Shown here piece by piece: positions 1-12,887 of a stretch of DNA of 64,000 nucleotides (position 1 is the stretch's first letter; every line of letters begins with the position of its first letter). This DNA is from Cladopsammia gracilis (taxonomy: Eukaryota > Cnidaria > Anthozoa > Scleractinia > Dendrophylliidae). The DNA lies in assembly GCA_022457155.1 (NCBI GenBank), contig JAJGOT010000217.1, forward strand, positions 1,183,001 through 1,247,000. The letters are read 5' to 3'. The position numbers were made by a program, and so were the translations under genes. The notes under the pieces are model-generated. The model worked only from the letters and a program-made list of their open reading frames with translations, was not told where the DNA came from and did not search any database.

Positions 1-872
1 ATGTCCTAGTCCACATCCAAGCGCGCGCTTAACAGTTTAGTTTTCCGGCCGTAAACGACGTCCTCGGCCCATTCCTTCAGCCATTCTACTCGTCGTCGTC
101 GTCCAACTCGTCGTCGTTGCTTAAGGTCTCTATTTACCACTCACGTCGACCAATCAGATTGCGAGTTTAGCGGTAGTTGTGGTAAAAAATCTTCTACAAG
201 ACAGATTTTTTTCAAACTTATGCTACGGTCTGATAATGAGTTACTGATGTCAGAAATGCAAAAAAAAAAAAAAAAAAAAAAAGAAAAAAAAAATTGGGAG
301 TCACCGAATTGATTTAAGAGATATAGTGTGTAGAAATATACCCTGTTTTTGAAAGTTAGTCCTCGAAACATGACATGGTGTCCATGGCTTTTAGTTAAAC
401 AATATCAAAGATAAATCGCTGGGGAGAAACTGTTATATTCAAATGTTATCTAAGTGGGCCTGATTCGTAAATAATTCGAACTGTTTTCAACCTTTAAATG
501 AGTTCACCCTTTAAAGAGGGCATTCGGAAATAACATACAGCTGAGATATGAATGCAATTCAACGTCGCGTGGATAAAAAGATGAAAAAAAAAATCAAACT
601 TCTACAAGACAGATTTTTTTCCTTTTTTCACAAACTGTAGATAATCGGTAAAGAAAGTGATATATGAAGAAACCGACTATCCAATCGAGTCAAGAGAACA
701 TCCTCTTGATCGAGTTAAATCAAAGCAAAGTTAACGCAACGGCTACCATCCCTTCATGTGAATAGATTTCTTCCTTTGCGCGCGCGCTCGTGCATGACCG
801 TTGCATAACGTTGCGACATGAATTGCGTGTGCAGTGAGGATGCGCATAAACAATTGGCGCGAACGCCCTTAA
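1..872. other. Gene-free AT-rich stretch
   Basis: No credible coding region is seen. There is an A-rich run at about 260-293, which creates a Phe-rich artefact frame on the minus strand. The GC-richer tract at about 770-960 is dense in GCGC and leads into the transposon that starts at 873. Confidence 0.6.
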
Positions 873-2904
873 GGACGGTGCCACCTATTGTTATTGCGCA
901 TACGTTCTGCGCATGCATTGCGCGATAGTCGCGCGAGACACTGGTTATTTTTTAAGCGCGAACGCGGGTGGTAAAGATTAAGTTCCGCCCACTTTTCATG
1001 TCAACTGTCAACTCCCTGGCTCAGTTTCTAAACTTTATATTTAATACAAGATAAATAGAGTTCTCAAAAATCTATAAAAATGTGTTTACAGACCTTCTGC
1101 AGCCTAAAAGTGCTAAATTCTTTCTCTATTTTGCAAACGACACAGCCCTTTTGAGCTAATTGGCGGTGCTGCCGCGATCAGCAGAACGCGTATGTTTTGC
1201 CTTTCTTTACGAAGATTATTTACATTGGCTCCTTTTCACCACTCAAAATTTTAACAAAACTTAAAGTCAAACCAGGCTAGTGTTTTTTATACATAAAACA
1301 AGCATCCTCAAGGCATAAAATCCAAGGAAAGGCTGGCATGTTGTTATTTCAATTGACTACAAGTTTTTGTTTGGCGGCCAAACTCGCGTTGTTGAAATTT
1401 TTGTTTAGCTGCAAAATCTTTTGCCAGTGGCCATTTTTGCGAATAAAAAAGTATATAACAAAAGCAGAAAAACAATTGTTCCTGACCAGTTAAATCAAAC
1501 AAACGTCGAAAAGGAGAATTGAGATGAGCAAAGCGTTTCGAAAAAACCGTTTTTGACAATTGATGAAGATATATTAAAAAAACAAGGCTGAAGCCAGCAA
1601 CTAAAGAAAGTTTAGGTTCAATTGATTTCCTTTATTCTCTATTATAGGCAAGTGATGTTTTTCGAAGTCGCATCGTGTCAGTTCTCAACTTCTTTGCAAT
1701 AGAGCAAATTTTGATAGGCGAAAAACTTGCCGTGATAAACTGAAAAGAAATCTTATCTTTTTAGATCTAATAAAGCCGTAGACTTAGGCAAAAAAGTGTT
1801 TTATTATTTCACGAATTTTTTTTGACATTAAAGTGTAAAATCCATGAAAACTACAGGAGTTTCACAAGAAAATAAACACGCGGCCAAATGAAATTACAAA
1901 ACTCAAGCACTTTTCAACAAGTATTTCTTAAATTTTGACTCCAAATAACCGTTAAAAGACTAACCTGCCAATCTAGAGTTTTTCGGCAGCCGACCAGTCA
2001 CCTCGATATAGCACTGATGTTTTCAAGTTGGTATTAATGGATCGGAAGAAGATGCACACAGTGTAAAGTTCTTGTGCCCGAAGGAACATAATAAATCTGT
2101 AGATCCACTGTAGATCAATGGAAGTAAACCGATTTTGCCTTTTTACTCCTTTACTGTGCTGTTTGACCTTGAAATCCCCGAAAAATGTTTCTCAAAATAG
2201 CACCTTACATCAACAAATAGAATTCCTTTGAATTCTACAATGTTTGTCTTGTCGTGCCTGAAAGTATTTTTTAAAAAAAGTTTTGAACGGTAAGCCGTCG
2301 AGTGGAAATCCCAGCATGCCCCTGAAAAAGACACGCACAATATTCAACTTACTAGGGAGGGCATAGAAAAAAATGTCGCGAACTCCGAAAGTGATTCCGT
2401 AAAAGTTGAAAATATCTAAATATAACTTGTAAAAACGCGTGGTGACCCCTACTTTTTATCTTATAAAATGGAAGTGGTAAGCATATTACGCACCCCATTA
2501 ATTTTTTGTTGTGGGCAAAAGTTATTAAGACCGTCTTTTTGGCGAACGTGGGAAAGCTGTCAGGACCGATAATGGCTCCGTTGTGATGATTTTGTAACTT
2601 AAAACACATAAACAGTAGTTGTTATGTTACCATTTGTTATGCGTTTTAGAGATTTTTAGAATTATTGTTGCTTTTGTGTATGTAAAAGCGAATTCTAAGG
2701 AAATCCGCGAAGAAAGACCTATTTTTCCTTTTTTCGAAAAAATGCTGATGTCAGCATTTTTTCCCAATTGAAGCTTAAATATCTCCAAAAATTGCGTGGT
2801 TACCCCCAATTTTCTCTTTGGATTCCAATAGCCCCTGCTAAGATCTACTTTTCCCGCATAGTCAAAAACCTGGCAAAATACCTTGCCATTAGGTGGCACC
2901 GTCC
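873..2904. mobile_element. Non-autonomous DNA transposon with TTAA flanks
   Basis: A 15-bp terminal inverted repeat GGACGGTGCCACCTA at 873-887 is matched in reverse complement at 2890-2904. Both ends abut TTAA (869-872 and 2905-2908), the target duplication typical of piggyBac-like elements. The 2032-bp interior shows only short unconvincing frames and no transposase, so it is a deleted or MITE-like copy. The superfamily is inferred only from the TTAA flanks. Confidence 0.75.
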
Positions 2905-2920
2905 TTAATAGAGGGGTCCG

Positions 2921-3035
2921 CTGAATACAGGTTCGATTTACAGTAAATATGGCACGGAAATTTCGGGACCCAAGCTGATGCCCGAGGGTGTCCGCTTAAT
3001 ATGGAGTCCGCTTAATACAGGTTTCACTGTATTTG
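2921..3035. repeat. Dispersed repeat ending in CCGCTTAATACAGG-type motif
   Basis: The phrase 'TCCGCTTAATACAGGTTT' and close variants occur twice here (about 2925 and 3005-3030). A relative is at about 7740-7785 inside the hAT-like element. It looks like a fragment of an interspersed repeat whose family I cannot name. Confidence 0.45.
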
Positions 3036-3458
3036 ATTCTAGCCATCGCTCTTAAGATATCGGCGCAGCAGTTGGTCGACTGACCACCTCGCTTCCTTCT
3101 ACGATCGTGGCGGACAACATGTCTTGATTTTGAGAGATCTGGAGGACTGCTCCGAAAGTCCCGACACCTTTTTCGGTCCCGAAAAGCTGTGTGTTTACCA
3201 ATAGAGATTCGTTTTTTGATTTGAAAGCTTAAAGTAATAAAATATGACGTTTACCTCCGAGTTGATGAGCTGGTCTTTGGGCTAAAACTTTAAAACCATT
3301 CGTTAAAAACTGAATTTAAAATATGGCTTTCGGGCCCGAAATGTCCTCGGCCGGTTTTGAGAAACTGACGCCTGGACACAACTAACCGAATAGGTTGAAT
3401 TCTGCTAGCAGCAGTGTTATTTTGAGGAAAAGAGGTAAAAAATGTAAAAAAGGTAATT

Positions 3459-4290
3459 AATAGCACAATCGGGTAATCAGCCTAACTCGAAAAGCTCAGT
3501 ATTTTATCTATTCAATGTTACATTAAATATTCAAATTATGCAAAATAAGAACAACAACTCTTCGAGTAGTGTAGTCGTGCTTTAGGAAGCTTTAAAAGTC
3601 TTGTAAGTGCCCCTAAGGTACGAGAATTAATTCAATATAATTATTGTTATGATGTTTTTTTACATGTACAGTCGCTTTTCCGGTCACACTAGGTGATCCG
3701 TCACGAACGTTACTACGGCTGTACGTCATTTGAAACCTTTAATCAGTCTTTCGCAATCACTCGTGCATGAAAGGTCAACTTTAACTTTATATTTAATACT
3801 TCCATTTATCTGTTGCTCGAAAAGAAAGAAAACGAAATCGTTGTCGAATGGAACTCTCGCCAAACCCGGCAATAATGTAAGTTCCTTTTACTTGATATGT
3901 TTCGTTTCGTCATTTTCCTTTTTTTTTTTATCAGTTTTATGTTGTAAATAAATCCAATCATCCATGAGCTTGAAGTTGCTATATCAACTGATATGACGTC
4001 ACTAACACTTCGCCTCAGGCTATCAACCACTTGAAAAAAGTGAACTTTTTTACTTTTTGGAGCCCATTTTATAAGTCGTGCGGCTTGGCTCGTAGCCAAG
4101 GCAGGACTAATAATTAATAGCACAATCGGGTAATCAGCCTAACTCGAAAAGCTCAGTATTTTGTCTGAGCAATGTTACATTAAATATTCAAATCATGCAA
4201 AATAATTAATAGCACAATCGGGTAGTCAGCTAACTCGAAAAGCTCAGTGTTTTATCTGCGCAATGTTGCATTAAATATTCAAATTTTGTT
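3459..4290 (+). repeat. Three direct copies of an ~88-bp repeat
   Basis: A unit beginning TTAATAGCACAATCGGGTA and ending near ATTAAATATTCAAAT is present at about 3459-3541, 4113-4199 and 4203-4290. The last two are in tandem. Copies differ by a few substitutions. The intervening 570 bp shows no gene. Confidence 0.6.
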
Positions 4291-7214
4291 GTTTTTAAAA
4301 GCTTACAGCAATAAAATCCTATTTTGATGAAATATAAGTTGTGTTTTTATAAATATTGCTCCGGGCCCGAAAAGTTATCGGCACTTTCGAGAAACAGCCT
4401 TCTGGTCCGATTGAGAAAAATGACTTTACCTACGGCTTTTTTTTAAGTATGCGAAACAGAATGCGCTTTAGTTTATGAAAACTGGAAGGATACAAGAATA
4501 TACTAAATGAAGACTAATTATTTATTCACATTCCGCATTTTCGAGTGTGAATATACGAACCAAAACGAGTACAAATATGACACGTTATTACACTCTTCTG
4601 AGTGCGCGCGAGGGAAAACAGTTTGGAAGAATATGACAGTTTAATATTTATTTTCAGCGAAAACGTTTAATACGGCTGGTCATTTTCCTAAAGGCTAGAA
4701 AAAATAAAACTCTGACTCGTAAAAATACCCAGCCATATTACAAAACTTTATATATCAAAGCCCATTCCCAAGAAAAAAAGAAGGGAGAGCTTGGGAATAA
4801 TAATTTGTTAAAGAAAACAACACGCATCCAAAACGAGTGCACTTCAATTCTTTAAAATCAATAAATTATGACAAGAGAGTTTGGCCTTTGCCGCGACAAA
4901 ATTCTTCAAAGAAACAAGGGATTCTTTGAGACGCGTTTGAAAAAAAAAATATTTGCCTTGAGTTTGATATTTTAATTGAATAAAAAATATCAGGTGAGTT
5001 GTCGTGTTGTCTCTGTGCTCAATTACATGTAGGTTTCAATTTTTGGCAGGTCTTGTTCAGTCCGGTTCGAAACAGGCTCTTGTGATGATGGTTGTATCAT
5101 TCCTGCAAAATTTGTGAGGAAGTTGTTGCCAAAAATAGCTCGTTTTTTATCTCGTTAATGCGCATGCGCATTAGGCGAGATTTCGGAATCAGTCACGAAA
5201 AAAGGGACAAAAGTTGTTAACAAAATTTTGTGGACTTTTGTCCGGGGGGGGGGGGGGGGGGTTTCTTCCTTCTTCTTTATAGAAGTTATATTAGGGCATT
5301 GAAGATATGGTTGGTTAAACCGGTTAGGATTTCAAGAATGGCGTCACATACTGCACCTAAAATTTTTGGGGAGCACCCCCAGACCTATTGTTAATTTCCC
5401 TAGGGTATTGGGATGTCAGAACTTGTCATGAACTTGTCATATCTCACATTACGTTACCGCAAAGGCATTAAGTTCTTCTTAAGTTTCGATATCTCACGTT
5501 ACCTATCAGCTTCAATCATTTGTCGTAAAGCCAAAAATAGGTCAAATGCGTTTTTTGGCAAACGCAGTTTGAGAATTTCACGGTGTATTTTTACGAATGG
5601 CGACGTTTTAAGAAAGTTAAATGGGACGGGAAAGTTTGTGTTTTAATATGAGCGATATGGCAGAGCAAAATTTGCGTTTGTTCTAGTACGCGGGTGGCGG
5701 CTTAGAATTTTAAACATGAACGCTTATCAGCATAAGTGGAAAAGCGTTATTTCCTGAATTATTCTAGAGCTCTCACGCAAGTATGAACCTACCTGCCATG
5801 ATCTATCAAGAAACGAAACATAATTATTATCAATTAATTCGCTGTTCTGACTCAAATGAGTTCAAATTTTATATTCAAGTTCCAATGAATTTCATTGCAT
5901 TCTCAAATGCTTGTTCATTTGGCTCGGATGGTTTTATGCCGGTGGATTTTCAAGATGAGTTGCTTATACGCGCCACACTGTGAAAGAAATTTCCGGGAAA
6001 GTTTAAAATTTTACAAGATTTTGGTCTATTCTCTTGCCAAATAATGCTATTTCAATGTAATCAATTTTTTTACAGTTAGCGTAAACTTCGAGTTCTACGA
6101 AGGGTTCGAGTTTAATCAATTTTTGCATAACCGGAATTCAACTGGATAAAAATGTACGACGATGAGTCGTAAACTTGTAATAAGCTGAGCGTGCAAGGCC
6201 CAGCCGTGTGGTTTTAACACAATGAGAAGTTCGTAGACAATATAATAATTAAGGCCTTTAAAAATCAGTTGAAATCATTAATTCAAATGGATGGACTCAA
6301 TACCTATTTAGTTTACTCTTAATTCAAAAGATAAATAGTATTGAAATATTTATGAAGAGGAATTTAACCGTTGCAACCCCTTAAAACTGTACTTATCTAT
6401 ATCCTTGGTGCACTGTATTAAATTTTTCTTAATAGGTTTTTAGAAGACTTACCTTCTACTTGCAGCTGAAAAAGCTAGGCTTAAACGTAGCAGTCGCTAG
6501 ACTGTCAAAAATGCCAACGAAGGTTTTAGCGAGCTCCACGCAGCTATAAAGCGTAGCGAATACAAGCTAAAATTACAGCCTTTACTGAGACACTTACGAT
6601 ACGACCAAAAACAGATCGCTGCATTCACCCCTCTCATAAAATAGAAGTCTGTATACAGGTGAACATTTCAAGTTCGTTTACCAACAGGTTGCAACTGAAC
6701 TGACTGAAAATTCTAAAAACTGACAGGAATCTTCTGCGACACCTCCTTTCAACAACCTTGACGGGCTTTTTTAATTTCGTTCCTATTACAAATTAAGTTA
6801 TCGTCTCTTTCGTAGAAAAATACGTAAACATTGGGAACATCAAACTTTAAGAGGGTATAAAGGAAAAGTAACACACATCTGAACAGCGCCACCATTTTGG
6901 ACGGCAATCTATCCGTTCCGATGTTAATCGTGTAACTCTTTCCTCCTTTCCGGTTCTAGATTTCTGTTCGTGAAATGACCAGATTTTTTTCCGGATATAT
7001 AATTGATACTATCCATTAGATTATTACAATGGAACTCAATTCATTCTATAGGTGTCAGAACATTCACTGAAGCGTGATGCTTGAAGTTGTTTCTCGCGGT
7101 GAATTTGCCTGTAAAGAGTTGTAAACCCGGCGCAGCTTTTTCTCGACAGCTACAGTGAGCTTACTTTACCATTTTGTAAACAAGGCCAAACACACGACAA
7201 ATTAATCTAGCACA
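4291..7214. other. Gene-free stretch with homopolymer G run
   Basis: Only short frames without recognisable domains occur here. An 18-base G run lies at 5244-5261 and could affect assembly or length. No RNA gene or transposon termini were found. Confidence 0.5.
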
Positions 7215-7222
7215 GCTAAATG

Positions 7223-8697
7223 AGGGTGCTAATGGGGGTACCCAATTGTCAGTTAACTACTATTTTTTCGGCCAATTGTCAGTTAACAAGAGGCTACACT
7301 GGTAGCCTATACTCATGCGCTTGTATAAGAAAGTTTTATGTTTTTCTTTTTTAACTGGGTCACGCTGTCGGAAATCGGTTCATTTCAATATTTTCATTCA
7401 TTGATCTTATCAAGTGATTTAGCTTGACAAGTAGGAAATTACGTATATCAGTAAGGCTTTTAAATTTGCAAAGTTAAGATAAGGTTACTTTAAAGGCCAT
7501 GAGAATGACCAGAGTGAATGCGTTTTCGGGATTGGACTTAGAACAGCCGCTTTACGAAAATTATTCGACATTAGATTCTCATACAAAAACCATAATTTCT
7601 CACCTGTCAAGATAGCTTCCAAAACCGTAATAAGGATCGTCAGTATTAAAGATGTCTGTTTGATACAGGATCGTACACAGAGAGTATGGGAAGGAAAAAA
7701 ATCGAAACTCACTGATGCTTGTGTCCAATAAAATACGGTGTGTCCACTTACTTTGGAGTCTGCTTAATACAGGTTTTAGTGTAATCAGAAATCTTACTCA
7801 TTTAATCTAACACTGAAAAGGGCCCGTGTGGTCAACCCCTGGGTCAACCCGCGTTCGCGTGCTAGGACAAAATGACGAAACAAAATACACACCATGTATC
7901 TCACTTGTCGCACTTCCCATTAGAAAAGGTAGCTCCATTTCCAACTGAGCCTTTGTAACAGCTTTCCCGTCGATCTTCTCTAATCGGAACAACTTTAAAT
8001 CAAACTCACCGAGTCCAAACTTTCCGCTTATTGTTTGATTTTTTGTCCATTGAATTGTGCTTTGTCATGTCAAACGGTATGCGACTTATGTGTCATTCGA
8101 ATGCCGATCCTTTGTCATCATCTCGATAAAAACTCAGAATAACTTTGACCACGCCACTCGACGCCATCACGGAGATCAAGGTCAACGCTCTACGACCCTG
8201 GTACCTTTCGCATATAATATCGGTTAATATGTCACCTGGTCACGCAGCGAGGCAGGTAAAAGTCACAAAATAGCTTTGCTGTTAGGAAAAAACTATGTTG
8301 CTTTTATTAACAACAACAATCGTTAATTTAGTATAATTAATAGAATGTCACTTAACTGTTACCGTATTTTCTTGATTAAACGCCGGGCCCCGAATAAACG
8401 CCGGGTATAATTGAGGAAGTTGTAAGTAAGCTCCTCAAACGTTTGTTTGTGGTATAATAAACTTAAGATTTAAGGGCAAGGTACAAGGCTGCCAAGAAAA
8501 ACGAACAATAACCCTTTCTTAAAAAATGGCGGGCGAGAAAAAAACTGCTGATACAAAGAAACGCCGGGTCCACAAGGCCAAGTTTGAAATAAACGTCGGG
8601 GGCATTTAATAGAGAAAATACGGTAACTTTTCATTTATCAGTTAACTACTATATTTTTGGGCAATTGTCAGTTAACTGTTAATCCCATCAGCACCCT
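7223..8697. mobile_element. hAT-like non-autonomous element
   Basis: The ends are AGGGTGCTAATGGG (7223-7236) and its imperfect inverse CCCATCAGCACCCT (8684-8697). Inverted 'CAATTGTCAGTTAAC' blocks lie just inside (about 7243-7290 and 8637-8677). Flanking octamers GCTAAATG (7215-7222) and CCTAAATG (8698-8705) match at 7 of 8 positions, as expected for a hAT-type 8-bp duplication. No transposase is visible in the 1475 bp. A second MITE is nested at 8360-8625. Confidence 0.65.
8360..8625. mobile_element. Nested MITE with TACCGTATTTTCT ends
   Basis: TACCGTATTTTCT at 8360-8372 is exactly inverted at 8613-8625. Subterminal AAACGCCGGG-type blocks lie just inside each end. The 266-bp interior has no coding capacity. 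It sits inside the hAT-like element 7223-8697, so it is the younger insertion. Confidence 0.65.
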
Positions 8698-8705
8698 CCT
8701 AAATG

Positions 8706-10260
8706 CACTGGTATTCTGAATTTCACTTTTTCCGGAACGCAATTGGCATGAAAACAAAACGAAAAAAACTCGCGAGATAATAACGCCTTTTGTCACAACA
8801 TTTCACCCACGACTGAAAAACCTTAAACAAATACTGATGAAAAATGGAGTTTCGTTCAAAACCAACCATTCCTGAAAACTATTTACAAAACGCCGCCTAA
8901 CACATCATACAAGACGTAAATCACTTAACGACACGACTCATAACAGCCAAACTTTGAAAGCTAATATAAATGCATCGCAACCGCAAAACCACATAGCTAA
9001 GTCGGTGCAGGCCTGTCATGAACCTCATTTCGATCTAAGGGAAACTAAAAAAGTGACCGCCAGGAGTGGTGCCCTGTTTATCCGCTCCAGACCCAATATT
9101 TTCTATATAAGTGCGTCCATAGCAGACGTGACCGAAAAATGACCACGTGATCACCATTTTCCCGCCATTTTTCACGTCAAAATATATAAAACAGCAGACT
9201 TGATACTTTAGCTAACTACAAAACTTTCCGTTTCATTATGCAAGAGTAGGAACAGCAAAATATCCTAAATTTTGACTTTCGTTCTATTTTCGAATACTGC
9301 AGGAGAGTTGAAAAAGAAATGGCTGATGGCGCGATGTCTGCTAAACATAGCTCAAATTTGTCCTGGCATGGGGAAAGGCAGCTCTAGAGAAATGACATGT
9401 TGTTACGGCCTCCTTCCATTAGATTCGGCAAATGTGAAGTTCAATGTTTGAATCGGGCCTTACTTTAAAGAATATTAAAGATTCAGTCACCATTTGTTGT
9501 GTCAATTGATATTTTGATAATTAATATTAATGTCTCATCTGATCAGATATAAAGTCATTGCACGTGACGTATTATCGATGTGGGCTTTTAATTGTTTTGA
9601 AATTGCGGCAATCTATTGTATTTGATTTAGAAAGTCTTTTCCATTGTCAAATATCCCAACAGAAAATAGACAATGAATAACTGAAAATGCACTGTGTAAA
9701 TTGAACCAACAACACATTTTCATCGTCAATTAGCTAGCAAGGCGGGAAAAGTCTTTCACTTTCACTTCACTAACATCAAAATTATTTCAGTACATTCACA
9801 CTCGTGATTCTTTGTTACTCATAACTTTTTTTGACTTGCACCAACACGAATTTTCAAACCAAGTTCTCTCAATCTTCTCTATCCTGCCAAGAACCATATC
9901 CAGTTGACTACTGCGCCTCGCATTTTCTACATAATGCCTGATTCTACAACGCCATCTTTACCATATTTATTTTATATTTATTTTAGATTCTTCTTTTTTT
10001 AACCTCATGTTTCAACGCATTAACGAGATGGCTTTAAGAGCCCTTTGATTTTTCCAAGAAGAGCATTATTGCAATTGATATATACCTGTAAAACTGAAAC
10101 TATCGAAACTTTTAAAAATCGAACATTCTGACAAATTTAAAAAATACGTATGTAACAGTGGGAAGTTCAAGCACGTAACCGTGGACGACAATCCTGCTGG
10201 TATACGTTGGATCAATGGTGATCTGATCGGTTTAACAAGTGAAATAAACTAAAAAAGCAA
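8706..10260. other. Gene-free stretch
   Basis: AT-rich sequence with no convincing coding frame, terminal repeats or RNA gene. The 62-residue frame at 8954-9142 has no recognisable features and is treated as chance. Confidence 0.5.
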
Positions 10261-10302
10261 GGACCGATACAACGTAGATACAAATTTAAAAGGTGTACTA
10301 TA

Positions 10303-10331
10303 TTTCGGCTGGCCAAACCAGCCTTCTTCAG
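10303..10331 (-). ncRNA. Hammerhead ribozyme-like motif at PLE 3' end
   Basis: On the minus strand the core CTGAAGA (10331-10325) is followed by a helix II of GGCTGG/CCAGCC with a TTTGG loop, then GAAA (10306-10303). Flanking TGTAC and GTACA can pair as helix I. The stretch between GAAA and the predicted cleavage site is only a few bases, as in the minimal PLE hammerheads proposed to act as dimers. Activity is inferred. Confidence 0.65.
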
Positions 10332-10506
10332 GTACAATGGGGTAAAATTTACATTGGCTTTTTATATATAGTTGACATGTATACGTAACAACGGAAATAC
10401 GTAGGGCTACGCCTAGAAAAATAACAATGATAGATAGAAATAAAAATAACTGATAATGAAAATTATACAGAAAACAATGAAAGGAAACTAATACAAAAGT
10501 GAATAA

Positions 10507-11610
10507 TTAGTATATTTCTTCGCGAATGTTAAGGCCGTGAGGAAAAAGTGTTCTACCTTTTGAAATTAAAAAAGCTTCTTTGGCCTTACGTATTGAGTCT
10601 CGGTTAGAGAAAATTTTTTCAATGGGGATTAGTTGCATGTCATTAGCAGTGTGATTAGGAGAGGAGAGAAAATGTTCAGCGGCTGTAGTAGGTTTAGACT
10701 TGGTGTTGGGATTATCTATAGTACGGCGGTGTTCATTAAATCTGTCTTTTAAACGTCGTTTAGTCTCTCCAATATATTGTAAATTACAGCGGTTACATTG
10801 AATCATGTAGATTAAATTTTTAGTGTCACAGGTCAGGTTAGATTTAATAGTACGCGTTTCACCGGTAGAGAAGAAAGTATAGTTAGTAAGTCCGTCAGAA
10901 ATGTAGGGACAAGTAGCGCAGTTCTTTCCGCAACGGAAAGAACCACAAGGGAGTTGGGGATGGGGGGTAGTAGAGTTAGAAGGGAGTTTAGCTGAAACTA
11001 GTATATCACGGAGATTAGGGCAGCGTCTGAAAGCTACAAGAGGCAAATGGTTAAAAGCTTTCTTACAACGTTCAGAAGAGAGCAGTAAATTATAATGTTT
11101 TTTAATTATGTTAGAGATGCGAGGAAGTGAAGGATTGAAAGTCGTAATAAAAGGTATACGTTTGGGTTTGTTGGTGTCTTTGGCTTGTAAAGTAAGTCTG
11201 CGGGGAATGTCAGCTGCGCGCTGTATTTGTCTGGTTAGGAAGTTGCGGTTGTAGCCTCGTTTAAGTAGGTATGTAGTTAACTCAGTAGAACGAGCTTTGA
11301 ATGTTTCGTCGGTAGAACAGATACGTCGTAAACGGAGGGCTAGACTGAAAGGAATGGCTTTTTTAGTATGTAAGGGATGACAGGATGAAAAAAGTAGATG
11401 TTGGTGTTTGTCTGTAGGTTTAGTGTAAAGGTCGGTACAAATGTTGCCGTTGTGTAAGGAGACATTAACGTCAAGGAAAGGTACGTTAGTATAGGAGTGT
11501 GAGCTGGTGAATTTAATGGTAGGGTGAATGTTGTTAAGATAATCGATGAAAATTTTTAGGTTATCTAAACCTTCGGTGCAGATCATAAAAATATCATCGA
11601 TATATCGTAA
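10507..11610 (-). CDS. PLE reverse transcriptase C-terminal part plus GIY-YIG nuclease
   Basis: The frame carries the RT motif C (YIDD codons at about 11604-11593), which lies just upstream of its first ATG at 11586. The RT thumb region follows, and then a GIY-YIG endonuclease domain near the C terminus (around LIYMIQCNRCNLQYIGETK, residues about 257-275 counted from the ATG) with the conserved R..FxEH that follows. In PLEs the nuclease nicks target DNA to prime reverse transcription. It is one nucleotide out of frame with the upstream RT part, so the present copy cannot make a full protein. The break falls just before motif C, near 11610-11640. Confidence 0.85.
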   Translation of the reverse strand, partial: LRYIDDIFMICTEGLDNLKIFIDYLNNIHPTIKFTSSHSYTNVPFLDVNVSLHNGNICTDLYTKPTDKHQHLLFSSCHPLHTKKAIPFSLALRLRRICSTDETFKARSTELTTYLLKRGYNRNFLTRQIQRAADIPRRLTLQAKDTNKPKRIPFITTFNPSLPRISNIIKKHYNLLLSSERCKKAFNHLPLVAFRRCPNLRDILVSAKLPSNSTTPHPQLPCGSFRCGKNCATCPYISDGLTNYTFFSTGETRTIKSNLTCDTKNLIYMIQCNRCNLQYIGETKRRLKDRFNEHRRTIDNPNTKSKPTTAAEHFLSSPNHTANDMQLIPIEKIFSNRDSIRKAKEAFLISKGRTLFPHGLNIREEIY

Positions 11611-12873
11611 CCAAGTGTGAGGATGAAATGGCCAGGGGCTTTTTCGAGAGCATTGGCTTCGAAATAGCCGAGAAAAAGATTAGCAAAAGAAGGGGCCATC
11701 CTGGTACCCATGGCTGTGCCGTGAATTTGTAGGTAATGGTTATCATTAAAAGAAAAATTATTCATGGTAAGAATCATGCGAATAAGGTCACAAAGTGTGC
11801 TAGTAGGAATGGTAGTATGAGAGCGAGTGCGTAAAAAATGGTCACAAGCATTAATACCTTCATTATGTGGGATGTTAGTGTATAAAGATAAAACGTCGAG
11901 TGTAACTAACAATGAATTAGCGGGTAAATTACCGATGGTTTGGAGTTTGTTAAGAAAGTCGTTAGTGTCCTTGACAAAAGAAGGTAGTTTATGAACTAAA
12001 GGTTGAAGGTGATGGTCAACGAAATGTGAAATGCGTTCAGTAGGATGGCTGTTAGATGATACAATGGGGCGTCCTGGGTTACCTGGTTTGTGTATTTTAG
12101 GGAGAATGTAAAAGCGTCCCGGTTTAACGTCAGTTTGTATTAGGTATTGTTTGGTTTGATCATTGATGTAGTTGTCAGTATGCATTCTGTTAACATAAAA
12201 AGTAACACGTTTTTGTATGACAGCAGTTATGTCTTCGTTTAAGTGTTGGTAAAATTTAGCGTCATTGAGTTGTCTGTTGCATTCGTCTATGTACCAGGAT
12301 TTGTCCATAACAACAGTACCGGAACCTTTGTCGGCGGGTTTAACAATAATGTCGTGTCGTTGCTTAAGTTGGCTTATGGCCTGTCGTTCTGTAGAAGTAA
12401 GGTTGTCACGGATTTTGTTAGGTTTACAGGTAGTTATGTCAAGTTTAACAGCGTCTAAAAAGGTATTAAGAGCTCGTTCTCTGTCGATGGGAGGGTTCCA
12501 AGTACTGTTGTTACGGAAAGGAGTGTCCTGTTCTGTAACGTTGGAGTTATTAGTTCTTTCATCGTCAAAAAAATACTCGGTTAGTCGCATGCGTCTGGCA
12601 AAATCGTAAATGTCGGCTGTAACTTCCGGCCAATTAATATGTCGTGGTGTGGGGCAGAATGTTAGTCCACGTGAAAGAACAGATATCTCGTCAGCAGATA
12701 GAGGAGAATTAGAAAGATTAATGACAGAAGAATTATCTGGTTGAATGTTAGCGGGTTTAGTTTTACGTCGGGAACGTTTACGAGGGGAGACAATGGATGA
12801 ATTAGGAGAGGTGTTTTCCGTAACATTAGATGGATTGTCGTTAACGTCAGTATTGACCTGTGGGTTAAGATTA
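11583..12873 (-). CDS. PLE reverse transcriptase, N-terminal and central part
   Basis: The frame is open from the transposon border at 12873; the first ATG (12590) is internal. It shows a CPTP-type PLE motif upstream of the fingers, then FYILPKIHKPGNPGRPIVSS, motif A with SLYTNIP, and motif B with MGTRMAPSFANLFLG. After that the frame leaves the conserved path before motif C and terminates at 11583. The upstream continuation of the protein is at 16028-16703, beyond the hAT-like insertion. It is a recognisable PLE polymerase that is now broken twice. Confidence 0.85.
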
Positions 12874-12887
12874 GGCCTACTCTGGGA

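Noticed and set aside
141..371. Minus-strand 76-residue frame rich in Phe
   Set aside because: It is the translation of an A-rich run read in antisense; no domain or conservation.
12243..12609. Plus-strand frames of 71 and 114 residues
   Set aside because: They are antisense shadows of the PLE reverse transcriptase, which has clear motifs on the minus strand.
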